The position numbers were made by a program, and so were the translations under genes. 41,598 bases of DNA from Sphingomonadaceae bacterium (GTDB lineage: Bacteria; Pseudomonadota; Alphaproteobacteria; Sphingomonadales; Sphingomonadaceae), in the NCBI GenBank assembly GCA_947477055.1, contig CANJSX010000004.1, positions 1 to 41,598 on the forward strand, written 5' to 3'. How positions within the stretch are numbered: position 1 is the first letter of the stretch; every line of letters starts with the position of its first letter. The notes beneath the pieces are model-generated. The model did no database searches, was not told the DNA's origin, and saw nothing but the letters and a program-made list of their open reading frames with translations. Below are positions 9,097 to 20,580 of the stretch, piece after piece.

Positions 9097-10467
9097 ATGT
9101 CAACACGGCAAATTTCAGATCGCGACGATCCGGTGATCGAGGATGTCCGCCAGCTCGCAGAGCCCATGGCTCGGGGCGAAAAGCCGCGCGAAGCGTGGCG
9201 AATCGGGACGGAACACGAGAAGCTGGTATTCGCTCGCAAGGACCATCACGCCCCCTCGTATGACGAGCCCAGCGGGATTCGCGATATGCTGATGGCGCTG
9301 ACCGATTACGGCTGGGAGCCGGTGATCGAGGGCGGCAAGGTCATTGCGCTATCGGGCGATGACGGGGCAGTCAGCCTCGAGCCGGCCGGTCAGCTTGAGC
9401 TTTCCGGCGCGCCGCTCGAGAACCTCCACCAGACCTGCGCCGAGACCGGCCGCCACCTCGATCAGGTCAAGGCGATCGGTGAGCGCGCCGGCACGGCCTT
9501 CCTCGGCCTCGGCATGTGGCCCGACAAGCGCCGTGATGAGCTGCCGATCATGCCCAAGGGCCGCTACGCCATCATGCTGCGGCACATGCCGCGCGTCGGC
9601 ACCATGGGTCTCGACATGATGCTGCGGACCTGCACCATCCAGGTGAACCTCGATTATTCGAGCGAAGCGGACATGGCGCAGAAGTTCCGCACGTCGCTGG
9701 CGCTGCAGCCGCTGGCCACCGCGCTCTTCGCCAATTCGCCCTTCACCGAGGGCAAGCCCAACGGCTACCTCTCCTACCGCAGCCACATCTGGTCGGACAC
9801 CGATCCGGCGCGCACCGGCATGCTGCCCTTCGTGTTCGACGAGGGCTTCGGCTACGAGCGCTATGTCGACTACATGCTCGATGTGCCGATGTACTTCGTC
9901 TACCGCGACGGCAAATATATCGACGCTGCGGGGCAGAGCTTCCGTGATTTCATGGCGGGCAAGCTTGCGGCGCTCCCGGGCGAACTGCCGCATGAGAGCG
10001 ACTGGGTCGACCACCTCTCCACCGCCTTCCCCGAAGTGCGCCTCAAGAGCTTCCTGGAGATGCGCGGCGCCGATGGTGGGCCGTGGAACAAGATCTGCGC
10101 GCTGCCGGCCTTCTGGGTTGGCCTGCTGTACGATCAGGGGGCGCTCGATGCCGCCTGGGACCTCGTCAAGGGCTGGGACATGGACGGGCGCGAGGCGCTG
10201 CGCAGCGCCGTGCCGAAGCTCGGGCTCGATGCCCCGCTGCCCGGTGGCGGCAAGCTGGCCGATATCGCTGCGGAAGTCGTGGCAATTTCCCGCTCCGGCC
10301 TGCAGGCGCGCGGCCGGCTGAACAAGGGCGGTGACAACGAGACCGGTTTCCTCGCCCCACTCGAAGAGATCGTGCGCAGCGGCAAGGTGCCGGCGCAGGT
10401 CCTGCTCGACAAGTTCCACGGCGAATGGGGCGGCGACATCACCCGCGTCTATGAGGAGGCGTTCTGA
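9097..10467 (+). CDS. gshA: Glutamate--cysteine ligase (plant/alphaproteobacterial type)
   Basis: WRIGTEHEKLVF, LEPAGQLELSGAPLENLHQTC, FLGLGMWPDKRRDELPIMPKGRYAIM, QVNLDYSSEADMAQKFR. Confidence 0.92.
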   Translation: MSTRQISDRDDPVIEDVRQLAEPMARGEKPREAWRIGTEHEKLVFARKDHHAPSYDEPSGIRDMLMALTDYGWEPVIEGGKVIALSGDDGAVSLEPAGQLELSGAPLENLHQTCAETGRHLDQVKAIGERAGTAFLGLGMWPDKRRDELPIMPKGRYAIMLRHMPRVGTMGLDMMLRTCTIQVNLDYSSEADMAQKFRTSLALQPLATALFANSPFTEGKPNGYLSYRSHIWSDTDPARTGMLPFVFDEGFGYERYVDYMLDVPMYFVYRDGKYIDAAGQSFRDFMAGKLAALPGELPHESDWVDHLSTAFPEVRLKSFLEMRGADGGPWNKICALPAFWVGLLYDQGALDAAWDLVKGWDMDGREALRSAVPKLGLDAPLPGGGKLADIAAEVVAISRSGLQARGRLNKGGDNETGFLAPLEEIVRSGKVPAQVLLDKFHGEWGGDITRVYEEAF

Positions 10468-10769
10468 TGAGCATTGCCCTGATCGGACATTTCCGCGTGC
10501 CCGTGGACAAGCTGGACGAAGCCCGCCCGCTGATGCGCAAGTTGGTGGAAGCCACCCGCCAGGAAGTGGGCTGCATTCAGTACAACTTCGCCGAAGACCT
10601 GCTCGATCCCGGCCTGATCCGGATCAGCGAGATCTGGGAGACCCGCGAAAATCTCGCCGGGCATGTCCAGTCGCCGCATGTGCAGGAATGGGGCGGGCAG
10701 CGCGATGGGGTTGGCGTTCACGGCCGCGATATCGACATTCTCACCGTCGCCGCCTCCGAAAAGCTTTGA
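10467..10769 (+). CDS. Putative quinol monooxygenase (ABM domain), copy 1
   Basis: 100 aa; ARPLMRKLVEATRQEVGCIQYNFAEDLLDPGLIRISEIWETRENLAGH is an ABM/YgiN-type pattern; start overlaps gshA stop. Confidence 0.85.
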   Translation: MSIALIGHFRVPVDKLDEARPLMRKLVEATRQEVGCIQYNFAEDLLDPGLIRISEIWETRENLAGHVQSPHVQEWGGQRDGVGVHGRDIDILTVAASEKL

Positions 10770-10793
10770 TCAATTCCTGAAGGAGCATTCCGC

Positions 10794-11096
10794 ATGAGCG
10801 TTGCAGTGATCGGCAATTTCCGCATTCCCGCCGACCGGATGGAAGAGGCGCGCCCCTCCATGCGCAAGGTGATGGAAGCAACCCGCGCCGAGACCGGCTG
10901 CATCCAGTACAACTTCGCTGAATGCGTGCTCGATCCCGGCCTGATCCGTGTGAGTGAACTTTGGGAAACCCGCGAGCAGCTCGCTGCGCACCTCAAGACC
11001 CCGCACATGGCGGTCTGGGCCGAAGAGCGTGCCGGGCTGGGCTTGACTGGCCGCGATATCAGCGTTCACGATATCGCGAGCTCGGAACAGCTCTGA
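10794..11096 (+). CDS. Putative quinol monooxygenase (ABM domain), copy 2
   Basis: 100 aa, aligns without gaps to the preceding ORF at about 60% identity by eye. Confidence 0.85.
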   Translation: MSVAVIGNFRIPADRMEEARPSMRKVMEATRAETGCIQYNFAECVLDPGLIRVSELWETREQLAAHLKTPHMAVWAEERAGLGLTGRDISVHDIASSEQL

Positions 11097-12431
11097 TCAC
11101 TCGGCCGGCTGGAGCCTCGCTCCGCCCGGCCTGAGCTTCGCACCAAGGCGGCGCAAGCTGCGGGTGATCGGCGCATTGCCCTGCATCCAGACGCAATAGG
11201 CGCGGTATTTCGCGTCTTCAGCGAGGAGATGCTTCTCCTCGGTTTTCGCCCGCCAGAAATAGACCGCGCTGACCAGAGCGAGGATTGCCGTGTTGCGCAC
11301 CGCATCCACACTCGATCCGCTGACGGCCAGGAACGGCAGCGTCTCGCACCACCAGAACAGGTTCTTGGAAAGATAGGCCGGGTGCCGCGTAAAGCGTTAG
11401 GGGCCATTGGTCAGCACGCCGCGATAGGTAAGGTTGGAGAAGCGGATGCCGAAGGCGACCGTCGCCCAGGCATAGACGCCGGTGAGGAACACCAGCAGTG
11501 CCCCCCAGGCCCACAGCAGCGCAGGATGCCCCTGCATCCAGAAGGCCCAGTCGGCGGTGCCCTGATGATAGTCGAGCGGATCGCCGCCGCCCATCAGCAA
11601 GAACGGAGGATAGCACATCAGCGCCGCCAGCCAGCCGGCGAGGTGGGGGTTGGCGGTGCGGATTTGCGCATCGAGCGGCTTCATCGTTACCAGATAGCCG
11701 ACCATGGCAATCTGCACGTCGATCAGGAACAGCAGCGCGGTCATGGCGGTGGCCATGCGCACAGGATCGCCCCAGATCGCAGCGAGATCGAGCGAAACGA
11801 TCGCGGCGAAGCCCGGCGGCAGGATCGAGATCATGAAGGCGCAGAAGAAGCCCTTCACCGCCCAGGCGCGCAGATGGTGCCACACTTCCTCGCGATCATA
11901 GGCTTCGCGCCCGATCAGCATCGCGCCAAAATGCCACGCCCCGTCGCGCGGACCCACCAGCACGCGGTCGAGCCAGAGGACATAGGGCACCGAGAGCAGG
12001 AACATCGGCACCGCTGCGGCGCCGATCACTTCCATCGCGAAGAGATATTGCCCCTGCCAGCACCAGCGCGCGATCCCGTAGAGGAAGCCGATCAGCGCCC
12101 AGGTCGCCCATAGCCCGGCGAGTTTGGTCGTGGAAATGTCGATCACGGCGGACAGCGGGCGGGGGTTCGCCCAGTCGATCCCGGTCGAGGCGCGACGGTG
12201 GACCTTGTCGGCCAGCAGTGACCAAGCCAGCATCGGCGTGCCGGAAAAGACCACCGCCATCAGCGCAGCATGCGGGCCGGAAAGGATTTCGCGCGGGCCG
12301 GGGAGGTGGAGCGCTTCGGCGATCCCGGGCCAATTGCGGCAGATCGCGATCCACAGGAACAGGCCGGCAAGGCCCGACAGGCCGACGCCTGCGGACACAT
12401 CGCTCCGGGGCATTTCAGCGCGCGCGGTCAT
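11097..12431 (-). pseudogene. Polytopic membrane protein with isoprenylcysteine carboxylmethyltransferase-like C-terminus, interrupted by an in-frame TAA (11397-11399)
   Basis: The same frame is open on both sides of one TAA: ...TYRGVLTNGP*RFTRHPAYLSKNLFWWCETLPFLA...; RHPAYLSKN is an ICMT-like signature. Confidence 0.75.
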
Positions 12432-12483
12432 GCGGCGCCCTTAGGGCAAGAAGGGTTAACGCGGCGGTAATCGCGGTTCCCGC

Positions 12484-13827
12484 TCAGCGGAAAGCGGTGA
12501 TCTTGCCGCCGTCGTCGAGGAAGTAGAGCGTGCCGTTCGCTACCACCGGCGCAAGGCTGACCGAGCTGCCGAGCTTGGTGAAGCTCTGCACGCTGCCATC
12601 GGCGACGCTGGCCGAATAGACCTCGCCCCGCGTGTTCGCCATCCACAAGCGGCTGTTCGCCAGCACCGGCCCGGTCCAGAAGATCGGGTTCTTTTTCTTC
12701 TTCTCGTTGCGGAACCGGGCGAGCTGGGTAATCCAGCGGACCTTGCCGGTGGTCCGGGCGATGCACAGCAGCTTGCCCTCGTCGGTCAGGGTGAAGATCC
12801 AGTCGCCCGCCACTGCCGGGGTGGAAATGCCCGCGAGGTTGAGTTCCCAGATGCGCTGACCCGAAACCATTTCGTAAGCCGCCATGCGCCCGCCCTGACC
12901 AAGCGCGAAGACCCGGCCGCGATCGATGATCGGATCGGCGTCGATGTCGGTGAGCACACCCACCGAGGTCGAGAGCGAGGTCCGGGCGAGTGCGTCGTTC
13001 CACAGCACACGGCCGTTCTCGTAGCGATAGGCCACCAGTTCGCCCGAACTGTAGCCCGCGATCACCGTGCCCTGGCCGGCGGCCGGAGCCGCCACGCCGA
13101 ACACACCGGCCTGGCCGAGCGAGGCCGATTCCGACCACAGCACCTTGCCATCCGCCACGTCGAGCGCGTGGATTTCGTTGTTCTGGGTCATCACATAGAC
13201 CGAGTTGAAGGCGATCGTCGGGCTGCCGCGCAACGGCCCGGCCGGCTTGACCTTCCAGACCTGGCTGCCGTCGCTGGCCTTGAGCGCCGCCACTTCGCCG
13301 GTGCCGGTCGTCACAAAGACCTGCTCACCCGAATAACTCACGCCGCCGCCGAACACCGAGCTGGCCCCATCGCCGGAGATCTTGAAGCTCGTCTGCCAGG
13401 CTTCGCGGCCCGAGGCTGCGTCGAAGGCATGGACGATGCCATTGGTATCCATCACGTAAAGCTTGCCGCCGCCCACCACCGGCGATGCAGCGAGGCGCTG
13501 CTGCTTGCTGGATCCGGCAATGCTGGCAGTCCAGGCTCGGCCGGGCGCATCGCCAAGGGCGAGGTTGCCATAGCTCTTGCTGGCCGGACCGCCTGCCTGC
13601 GGCCATTCGTCGTTCGGGGCGGCGGGGGGTACGACCACCGCGACGGATTCGAGCGCAGTGTCGATCTTCGCGCTGGTATCGATCCGGGTCAGGATCGGGA
13701 TGCGATTGCCCACCGTGGGCGTCTTCGGGCCGGACTTGCCGCCGAGCACGCCGCATCCAGCCAGCGCCGTCGCGAGCACGAGGGCCAGCGGCACGGCAAG
13801 GCGGCGGGACAGGGTCGATTGCATCAT
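12484..13827 (-). CDS. bamB: PQQ-binding-like beta-propeller repeat protein, outer membrane assembly lipoprotein
   Basis: Lipobox LATALAGCGV, repeated WxTxxxG/PQQ-like blades (VYVMTQNNEIHALDVADGKVLWS etc.), next to a YfgM-like TPR gene. Confidence 0.85.
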   Translation of the reverse strand: MMQSTLSRRLAVPLALVLATALAGCGVLGGKSGPKTPTVGNRIPILTRIDTSAKIDTALESVAVVVPPAAPNDEWPQAGGPASKSYGNLALGDAPGRAWTASIAGSSKQQRLAASPVVGGGKLYVMDTNGIVHAFDAASGREAWQTSFKISGDGASSVFGGGVSYSGEQVFVTTGTGEVAALKASDGSQVWKVKPAGPLRGSPTIAFNSVYVMTQNNEIHALDVADGKVLWSESASLGQAGVFGVAAPAAGQGTVIAGYSSGELVAYRYENGRVLWNDALARTSLSTSVGVLTDIDADPIIDRGRVFALGQGGRMAAYEMVSGQRIWELNLAGISTPAVAGDWIFTLTDEGKLLCIARTTGKVRWITQLARFRNEKKKKNPIFWTGPVLANSRLWMANTRGEVYSASVADGSVQSFTKLGSSVSLAPVVANGTLYFLDDGGKITAFR

Positions 13828-13863
13828 TCAGTAATCCTCTTCAAACCTTATTGGCCCGAAACC

Positions 13864-14640
13864 TTATTGACCCGGCGCGACGGCAGCCGGAGCTTGCACG
13901 GCAGCGGCCTTGCCGGGGTCGTCAATCGCATCGACACCGAGCAGTCCGGCCATCTGCCGGGCCCGCGAGCGAGCTGAATCCGGCGCATCCTTGTCCCGAG
14001 AGATCGCGGCGAACAACGGCCCGGCCAGATCGCTATGGCCCTGCTTGATATAAGCCATGCCAACGAGTTCGCCCGCGCTGGCAAGCCACGGATTGCCGGG
14101 GGTCGCTAGCGGCTTGAGCTTGCCGATCACATCGGCCGGCGGCATCGTGTCAAATTCGGTGGCGGCCTGACGGATCAGCGCGAGATCGCGATAGGGCTGC
14201 GGCGCGCTGGTGTCTGCAACGATCGCCGAAAGTAGCTTGAGCGCCTCGCTCTTGCGGCCTTGTTCCAGCGCTATCCCGGCCTGCATCATCCGGGCTGCGG
14301 CCTGACTGCCGCCGCCGCCCTTCTGCGCCAGCGGATCGAGCGCCTTGTAGCCGGCATCGAGTTGCCCACCTTCGATCTGGTCGAGCGCGAGGATGAAGGT
14401 CTCGGCGCGGGTCGCCTGTTCGGCTTTCTGGTGATCGGTCCACCACAGCCAACCGCCCAGGCCGAGCAGCCCGGCCACGATCAGGGTGCCGACAACCTTG
14501 CCATAGCGCTTAAACGCGCCGAGCATCTGGTCCTGGCGTAGCGCCTCGTCGACTTCGCGCATGAAGCCGTCCTGCTGGGCGGCATCGCGCGTGGCGAGTT
14601 GATCGGAACGGGATTCGGGACGGGTAGGGCGCAGGGCCAA
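13864..14640 (-). CDS. YfgM-like tetratricopeptide repeat membrane protein
   Basis: MREVDEALRQDQMLGAFKRYGKVVGTLIVAGLLGLGGWLWW single TM anchor followed by TPR-like helices; upstream of bamB. Confidence 0.75.
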   Translation of the reverse strand: MALRPTRPESRSDQLATRDAAQQDGFMREVDEALRQDQMLGAFKRYGKVVGTLIVAGLLGLGGWLWWTDHQKAEQATRAETFILALDQIEGGQLDAGYKALDPLAQKGGGGSQAAARMMQAGIALEQGRKSEALKLLSAIVADTSAPQPYRDLALIRQAATEFDTMPPADVIGKLKPLATPGNPWLASAGELVGMAYIKQGHSDLAGPLFAAISRDKDAPDSARSRARQMAGLLGVDAIDDPGKAAAVQAPAAVAPGQ

Positions 14641-14756
14641 GGTTGGGGCCTTCGACTGAAAGGGTTAAAGCTCGCGCGCTGTTTAGCGGATGGTGGAGCC
14701 TTTTCAACGGCTGAAATCTGGCTTTCCCCGCATGAAGCAAGGGTGAACGCGTGCGA

Positions 14757-15896
14757 CTAGGTCAACAAGCTGCGACCCAGTGCCCCTGCATAGACCGAAC
14801 TATAGGCGGAGAGCATCACTTTCTCGTCGAACTCGGCCCGCGCGCGGGACTGGTTGGCCGCACCGATCGCCTCGCGCAAGCGCCGGTCGGAGGCCAGCAG
14901 GCAGAGCGCGTCGGCGAGGCCCGCTTCGTCGCCGCTGCGGGTCACGTAATCGCGATTGGATGCCGCCAGCATCCCCCGCACATCGCCGACATCGGGCGAA
15001 ACGACCGCCAGCCCTGCCGCCATCGCCTCGACCACCGAGATCGGGAACTGTTCGCTGTCCGAGGAGAGGGCGAACAGGTCGAACAGGCCGATGGCCTGCG
15101 CCGGCTGGGCGACGAAGCCCGGCAAGTGGACCCGGTGCGACAATTCGAGCTGCAGCGCCGTGTCGAGAATCGCCTCGCGCTCCGGCCCTTCGCCGAGAAT
15201 GACGAGGTGCCATTCCTCGGGCAGCGCGGCAAAGGCACGGACCAGCCGCCGTAAATTCTTGACCGGGCGCAGGCCGGCCAGCGTGCCGAGCCAGTATTCG
15301 CCCGGCTGTTTGATCACACGGGGGAGCGCGCGCGGATCGGGTTTGCGGCCATAGGCGGAGATGTCGATGCCGTTGGCAATGCGCCGGATCCGCGAGCGCG
15401 GCTGGTGCCAGACATCGCGCGCGATCCACTCAAGCCGCTGCGAGGGAACGACCACGGCCGAGGCCCGACCCAGCGCGATCCGCCGGTACCAGTTGCGGCT
15501 GGTCTTCAGCCGTTCCACCTCGTCCTCGTTGAAGCCGTCCTCGTGGTGAACCAGCGGCGGCAGGCGCAAGGCTTTGGCGAATACTGTATGCGCCATCACT
15601 GCGTCCATCGCCCCCCAGTTGTAAGTCAGAACCAGATCGTAGCCGCGCATCGCCAAGGCGATTTGCCGGAGGCGCACCGGGGTGGGTCGGCCAGCCAGCG
15701 CAGGGAAATCCTGCGGATAGGCCACGCGCATGTCCGGCGCGATCGCCCCGGCTGCACTCAACGCGCCGTCCTGCGCCGAGACGATGGCGTGCTCGATGCC
15801 GGGTCCGAACAGGTTGATCAGCCGGGCACAGCGCAGCTCCTTGCCGCCGGCGTGAAAGCTCGAATGGAGGTGCAGGAACTTCAGCGGTGCGCCCAT
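14757..15896 (-). CDS. Glycosyltransferase family 4
   Basis: HLHSSFHAGGKELRCARLI, GTLAGLRPVKNLRRLVRAFA, LVILGEGPEREAI, DLFALSSDSEQFPISVVEAMAAGLAVVSPDVGDV. Confidence 0.88.
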   Translation of the reverse strand: MGAPLKFLHLHSSFHAGGKELRCARLINLFGPGIEHAIVSAQDGALSAAGAIAPDMRVAYPQDFPALAGRPTPVRLRQIALAMRGYDLVLTYNWGAMDAVMAHTVFAKALRLPPLVHHEDGFNEDEVERLKTSRNWYRRIALGRASAVVVPSQRLEWIARDVWHQPRSRIRRIANGIDISAYGRKPDPRALPRVIKQPGEYWLGTLAGLRPVKNLRRLVRAFAALPEEWHLVILGEGPEREAILDTALQLELSHRVHLPGFVAQPAQAIGLFDLFALSSDSEQFPISVVEAMAAGLAVVSPDVGDVRGMLAASNRDYVTRSGDEAGLADALCLLASDRRLREAIGAANQSRARAEFDEKVMLSAYSSVYAGALGRSLLT

Positions 15897-15903
15897 CGCC
15901 CGG

Positions 15904-16761
15904 TCAGCCGATCCGCTTCAGCAGCCGGTCGATCCCGGCGACGGCCTCCGGCTCGTCCAACGTCGGGGGGTGGCCGACGCGCTCGATCGTCACCGCTTCC
16001 GAATCGGGGCAGGCCGCCACCATTTGCCCGAGCGTTTCGGCGCCGAGCAGGTCGGACAGCGCGCCGCGCACGAACAGCAGGGGTTTTCCGGCGAGCCCGG
16101 CGAGGCCGGGCCAGAAGTCCAGCCCCGCGCCGCCGCCGCTCTGGGCAAAGGGCTCGGCGATCTTCATGTCGTAGTCGAACACGATGCGGCCATTGCCCGA
16201 GACGGTCATCACTCGCTTGGCGGTCGCGATCCAGTCGGCCAGCTCGTAATCGGGAAAGGCGGCGCGCTGCGTTTCCTCCAGCCCGCGTGCGGCATGCATC
16301 CAGGTCGGGAATACCCGCCCCTGGCCGACATAGCCGCGAATCCGCTTTAGGCCGCCTGGCTCGATCACCGGGCCGATATCGTTGAGCAGCGCGCCGACGA
16401 TTCGCTCCGGGCAGGTCAGCCCCATGATCATCGTCAGAATCCCGCCCAGCGAGGTGCCGATCGCGACAAAGCGCGCGATGCCCGCCTGTTCGAACAGTTC
16501 GGCCAGGTCCTCGACATATTGCGCGGGATTGTAGGTGGCCGAATCCTTGGCATAGGCGCTGTCGCCCCGCCCCCGCAGTTCCGGGCAGATCACCCGCCAC
16601 TCGCCCGCGTGCCGTTCGGCGAGCGCGGCGAAATCGCGGGCGTTGCGGGTCAGTCCGGGCAGGCACAGCAGCGGCGGCCGGTCGCCCCGACCCGGATAAT
16701 CGCGGTAGTGCAGCTTGAGCCCGTCGCGGCTTTGCCAATGGCAATCGGAAAATTCGCTCAT
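15904..16761 (-). CDS. Alpha/beta fold hydrolase
   Basis: PPLLCLPGLTRNARDFAALA, GTSLGGILTMIMG nucleophile elbow, VGHPPTLDEPEAV. Confidence 0.87.
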   Translation of the reverse strand: MSEFSDCHWQSRDGLKLHYRDYPGRGDRPPLLCLPGLTRNARDFAALAERHAGEWRVICPELRGRGDSAYAKDSATYNPAQYVEDLAELFEQAGIARFVAIGTSLGGILTMIMGLTCPERIVGALLNDIGPVIEPGGLKRIRGYVGQGRVFPTWMHAARGLEETQRAAFPDYELADWIATAKRVMTVSGNGRIVFDYDMKIAEPFAQSGGGAGLDFWPGLAGLAGKPLLFVRGALSDLLGAETLGQMVAACPDSEAVTIERVGHPPTLDEPEAVAGIDRLLKRIG

Positions 16762-16813
16762 TCTGCCCCTGGCAATGCTTGCCGAACCACGTGTCGGCCC
16801 CCACTATCGCCCC

Positions 16814-18223
16814 ATGCGCGAAGAACCGCAAGCTGCTCCCTACCGGCCCGACACGCCCATTGACACTCTGGCCGACTGGCTGGCGGTGCCGGTGCTTCCG
16901 GCCGAGTTCCCGAAACAGGAACTGCGCTGGCGCAACGATCGCTGGGCAGGGAAGGTCGGGCTGGCGAGACTCGATGATGTGCAATGGGTCGCGCATTTTG
17001 GCAGCTTCACGCCGCTACCGGACAATCTGCCGCACCCGCTCGCGCTCAAATATCATGGCCACCAGTTCCGCGCGTACAACCCGGATATCGGCGACGGGCG
17101 GGGCTTCCTCTATGCCCAGCTGCGCGACGATGCCGGGCGACTGCTCGATCTCGGCACCAAGGGCTCCGGCCTGACCCCCTACAGCCGGACGGCTGATGGG
17201 CGATTGACCCTCAAGGGCGCGGTGCGCGAGTTGCTGGCGACCGAGATGCTCGAGGCGCTCGGTGTCTACACCAGCAAGACCTTTTCCATTGTCGAGACCG
17301 GCGAGGAATTGTGGCGCGGCGACGAACCCTCGCCGACCCGCTCGGCCGTGCTGGTGCGTCTCAGCCACGGGCATATCCGCATCGGCACGTTCCAGCGCCT
17401 GCTCGCGATCGAGGCGAAGGCCGAGATGGAGGCGCTGGTAAACTATTGTCTCGTGCAATTCCCCGGACATGCTCCGCCCGCGGACGCCCCGGGCCGCGAC
17501 GAGCCGACTGTGATCCTGCTGCACCAGGTGGTTGAGCGCATGGCGGACCTGGCGGCATCGTGGATGGCGGCGGGCTTCGTCCACGGCGTGCTCAACACCG
17601 ACAACATGAACATCAGTGGCGAGAGCTTCGATTACGGCCCCTGGCGCTGGCTGCCGCAATGGAACCCGGCCTTCACCGCTGCCTATTTCGACCATTCCGG
17701 GCTCTACAGCTTTGGCCGCCAGCCCGAGGCGGTGAACTGGAACTGCGGCCAGCTGGCCACGGCCTTGAACCTGCTGGTCGAGGCACCCCCGCTGATCGCT
17801 GCGCTCGAACGGTTTCCGGACCTCTACCGAACCGCGCTGACCCGCAGATTTCTGTGGCGTCTGGGGTTCGAGCCGCAAGGTGTCGAGGCCGATCTCGCGC
17901 TCGTCGCGGCGGCAGAGCGCCACATGCGGACCGAGGGAATGACGCCCGACAGCTTCTTCTTCACCTACCGTGCGGGCCAGGCGAGACCGGACGATGATTT
18001 TGGCCAGATGCTCAATTCCTACAGGGCTCCAGACGCTGCGCCCACGCACCCGCTGTGGTCTGAAGTTGCCCCGCCAAGCCTGGTAATCGACCAGGTCGAG
18101 GCGGTCTGGCAGGACATTGCCGAGCGCGATGACTGGAACTCGCTCACGGCCAAGGTTGCCGCGATCCGCCGGCTGGGCGAGGCGCTGGGACAGCCACCGG
18201 TCCCTGCCGGCCATCGCGCCTGA
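16814..18223 (+). CDS. selO: Protein adenylyltransferase SelO (YdiU/UPF0061)
   Basis: YHGHQFRAYNPDIGDGRGFLYAQL, LGTKGSGLTPYSRTADGRLTLKGAVRELLATEML, GFVHGVLNTDNMNISGESFDYGPW. Confidence 0.93.
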   Translation: MREEPQAAPYRPDTPIDTLADWLAVPVLPAEFPKQELRWRNDRWAGKVGLARLDDVQWVAHFGSFTPLPDNLPHPLALKYHGHQFRAYNPDIGDGRGFLYAQLRDDAGRLLDLGTKGSGLTPYSRTADGRLTLKGAVRELLATEMLEALGVYTSKTFSIVETGEELWRGDEPSPTRSAVLVRLSHGHIRIGTFQRLLAIEAKAEMEALVNYCLVQFPGHAPPADAPGRDEPTVILLHQVVERMADLAASWMAAGFVHGVLNTDNMNISGESFDYGPWRWLPQWNPAFTAAYFDHSGLYSFGRQPEAVNWNCGQLATALNLLVEAPPLIAALERFPDLYRTALTRRFLWRLGFEPQGVEADLALVAAAERHMRTEGMTPDSFFFTYRAGQARPDDDFGQMLNSYRAPDAAPTHPLWSEVAPPSLVIDQVEAVWQDIAERDDWNSLTAKVAAIRRLGEALGQPPVPAGHRA

Positions 18224-18372
18224 ATGATCATTAGGTCTAAACACTTGGCCGGTAGCTCTTTGCACTGACCCTGGTCCGGAATGGATGGCAGGGGGCTTCT
18301 ACAGCGCTTGCGATCACGCTATGGGCATTCTGGGTCGCGCGCTCGGTGCGAAGGAATGCTGGAACGAGGCTT

Positions 18373-19627
<1,255 letters not shown>

Positions 19628-19665
19628 TGGTTGCCGGGCGCATTGCGTCCAGCTAGGCGACTTCG

Positions 19666-20574
19666 ATGACTTCCCCGAAAAGCAGCAAATCAGGCGGCGC
19701 CGGCTTCGCGCTGAGCGCTTATCTGGTGTGGGGGCTGATGCCGCTCTATTTTTCGCTGGTGCACACGGTTCTGCCGTTGGAATTCGTCGGCTGGCGCGCG
19801 ATGTTCACCCTGCCGACGGCGCTGCTGCTGGTTGCCGGAGCGCGGCAATGGGGGGAGCTCAAGCGGGTGCTGAGCCAGCCGCGCCTGGTCGGCGTCCTGG
19901 CGGCCAGCGCTGCGATCATTGGCGCCAACTGGCTGATTTACCTCTGGGCGATCCAGCAAGGCCATATCTACGCGGCGAGTCTGGGCTACTACATCAATCC
20001 GCTGTGCAACGTGCTGCTCGGCACGGTGCTGCTCAAGGAGCGGCTTTCGCGCGGGCAATGGTTCGCGGTGGCGCTCGCCGCCGCCGGAACCTCGCTGCTC
20101 GCCTGGGAGGCGCGGCAGATGCTGTGGCTCAGCCTCGCCATTGCGCTGAGTTTCAGCCTCTATGGCCTGATCCGCAAGCTGGTGCCGGTGGGCGCTATGG
20201 CCGGGCTGGGGGTGGAAACGATCCTGCTGGCGCCGCCCGCGCTGCTGCTGCTCGCGGTTCAGCCCGGGGGCCTCATGCATTCGAGCTTCGGGCATGACTG
20301 GTACACCAGCCTGGTCATCGCTGCCGCCGGGATCGTCACCGCCGTGCCCTTGCTGCTGTTCACCGCCGCCGCCCAGCGGATGGATTATTCGGCGCTCGGC
20401 TTCTTCCAGTTCATCGCGCCGACCATGGTCTTCCTCGAAGGACTGCTGATCTTCCGCGAGCCGTTGAAGCTCGACCAGTTGGCCTGCTTCATACTGATCT
20501 GGAGTGCGATTGCAGTGTTCGTATGGGACCTGCTCGCGAGCAAGCGCCAGCTCAGGAGGGTTGTTACGGCCTGA
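19666..20574 (+). CDS. rarD: EamA-family transporter, RarD type
   Basis: [101 protein letters not shown]. Confidence 0.92.
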   Translation: MTSPKSSKSGGAGFALSAYLVWGLMPLYFSLVHTVLPLEFVGWRAMFTLPTALLLVAGARQWGELKRVLSQPRLVGVLAASAAIIGANWLIYLWAIQQGHIYAASLGYYINPLCNVLLGTVLLKERLSRGQWFAVALAAAGTSLLAWEARQMLWLSLAIALSFSLYGLIRKLVPVGAMAGLGVETILLAPPALLLLAVQPGGLMHSSFGHDWYTSLVIAAAGIVTAVPLLLFTAAAQRMDYSALGFFQFIAPTMVFLEGLLIFREPLKLDQLACFILIWSAIAVFVWDLLASKRQLRRVVTA

Positions 20575-20580
20575 CCGGGG

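Noticed and set aside
8241-9239. N-terminal ~330-aa extension of the UbiA frame (ORF 7320-9239)
   Set aside because: UbiA homology begins at MVDVLQPE (8240); the extension is antisense to rsmE.
9349-10419. 356-aa minus-strand ORF opposite gshA
   Set aside because: Antisense to GshA; no domain signature.
17015-18265. 416-aa minus-strand ORF opposite selO
   Set aside because: Antisense to a confidently identified SelO; composition typical of a spurious GC-rich ORF.
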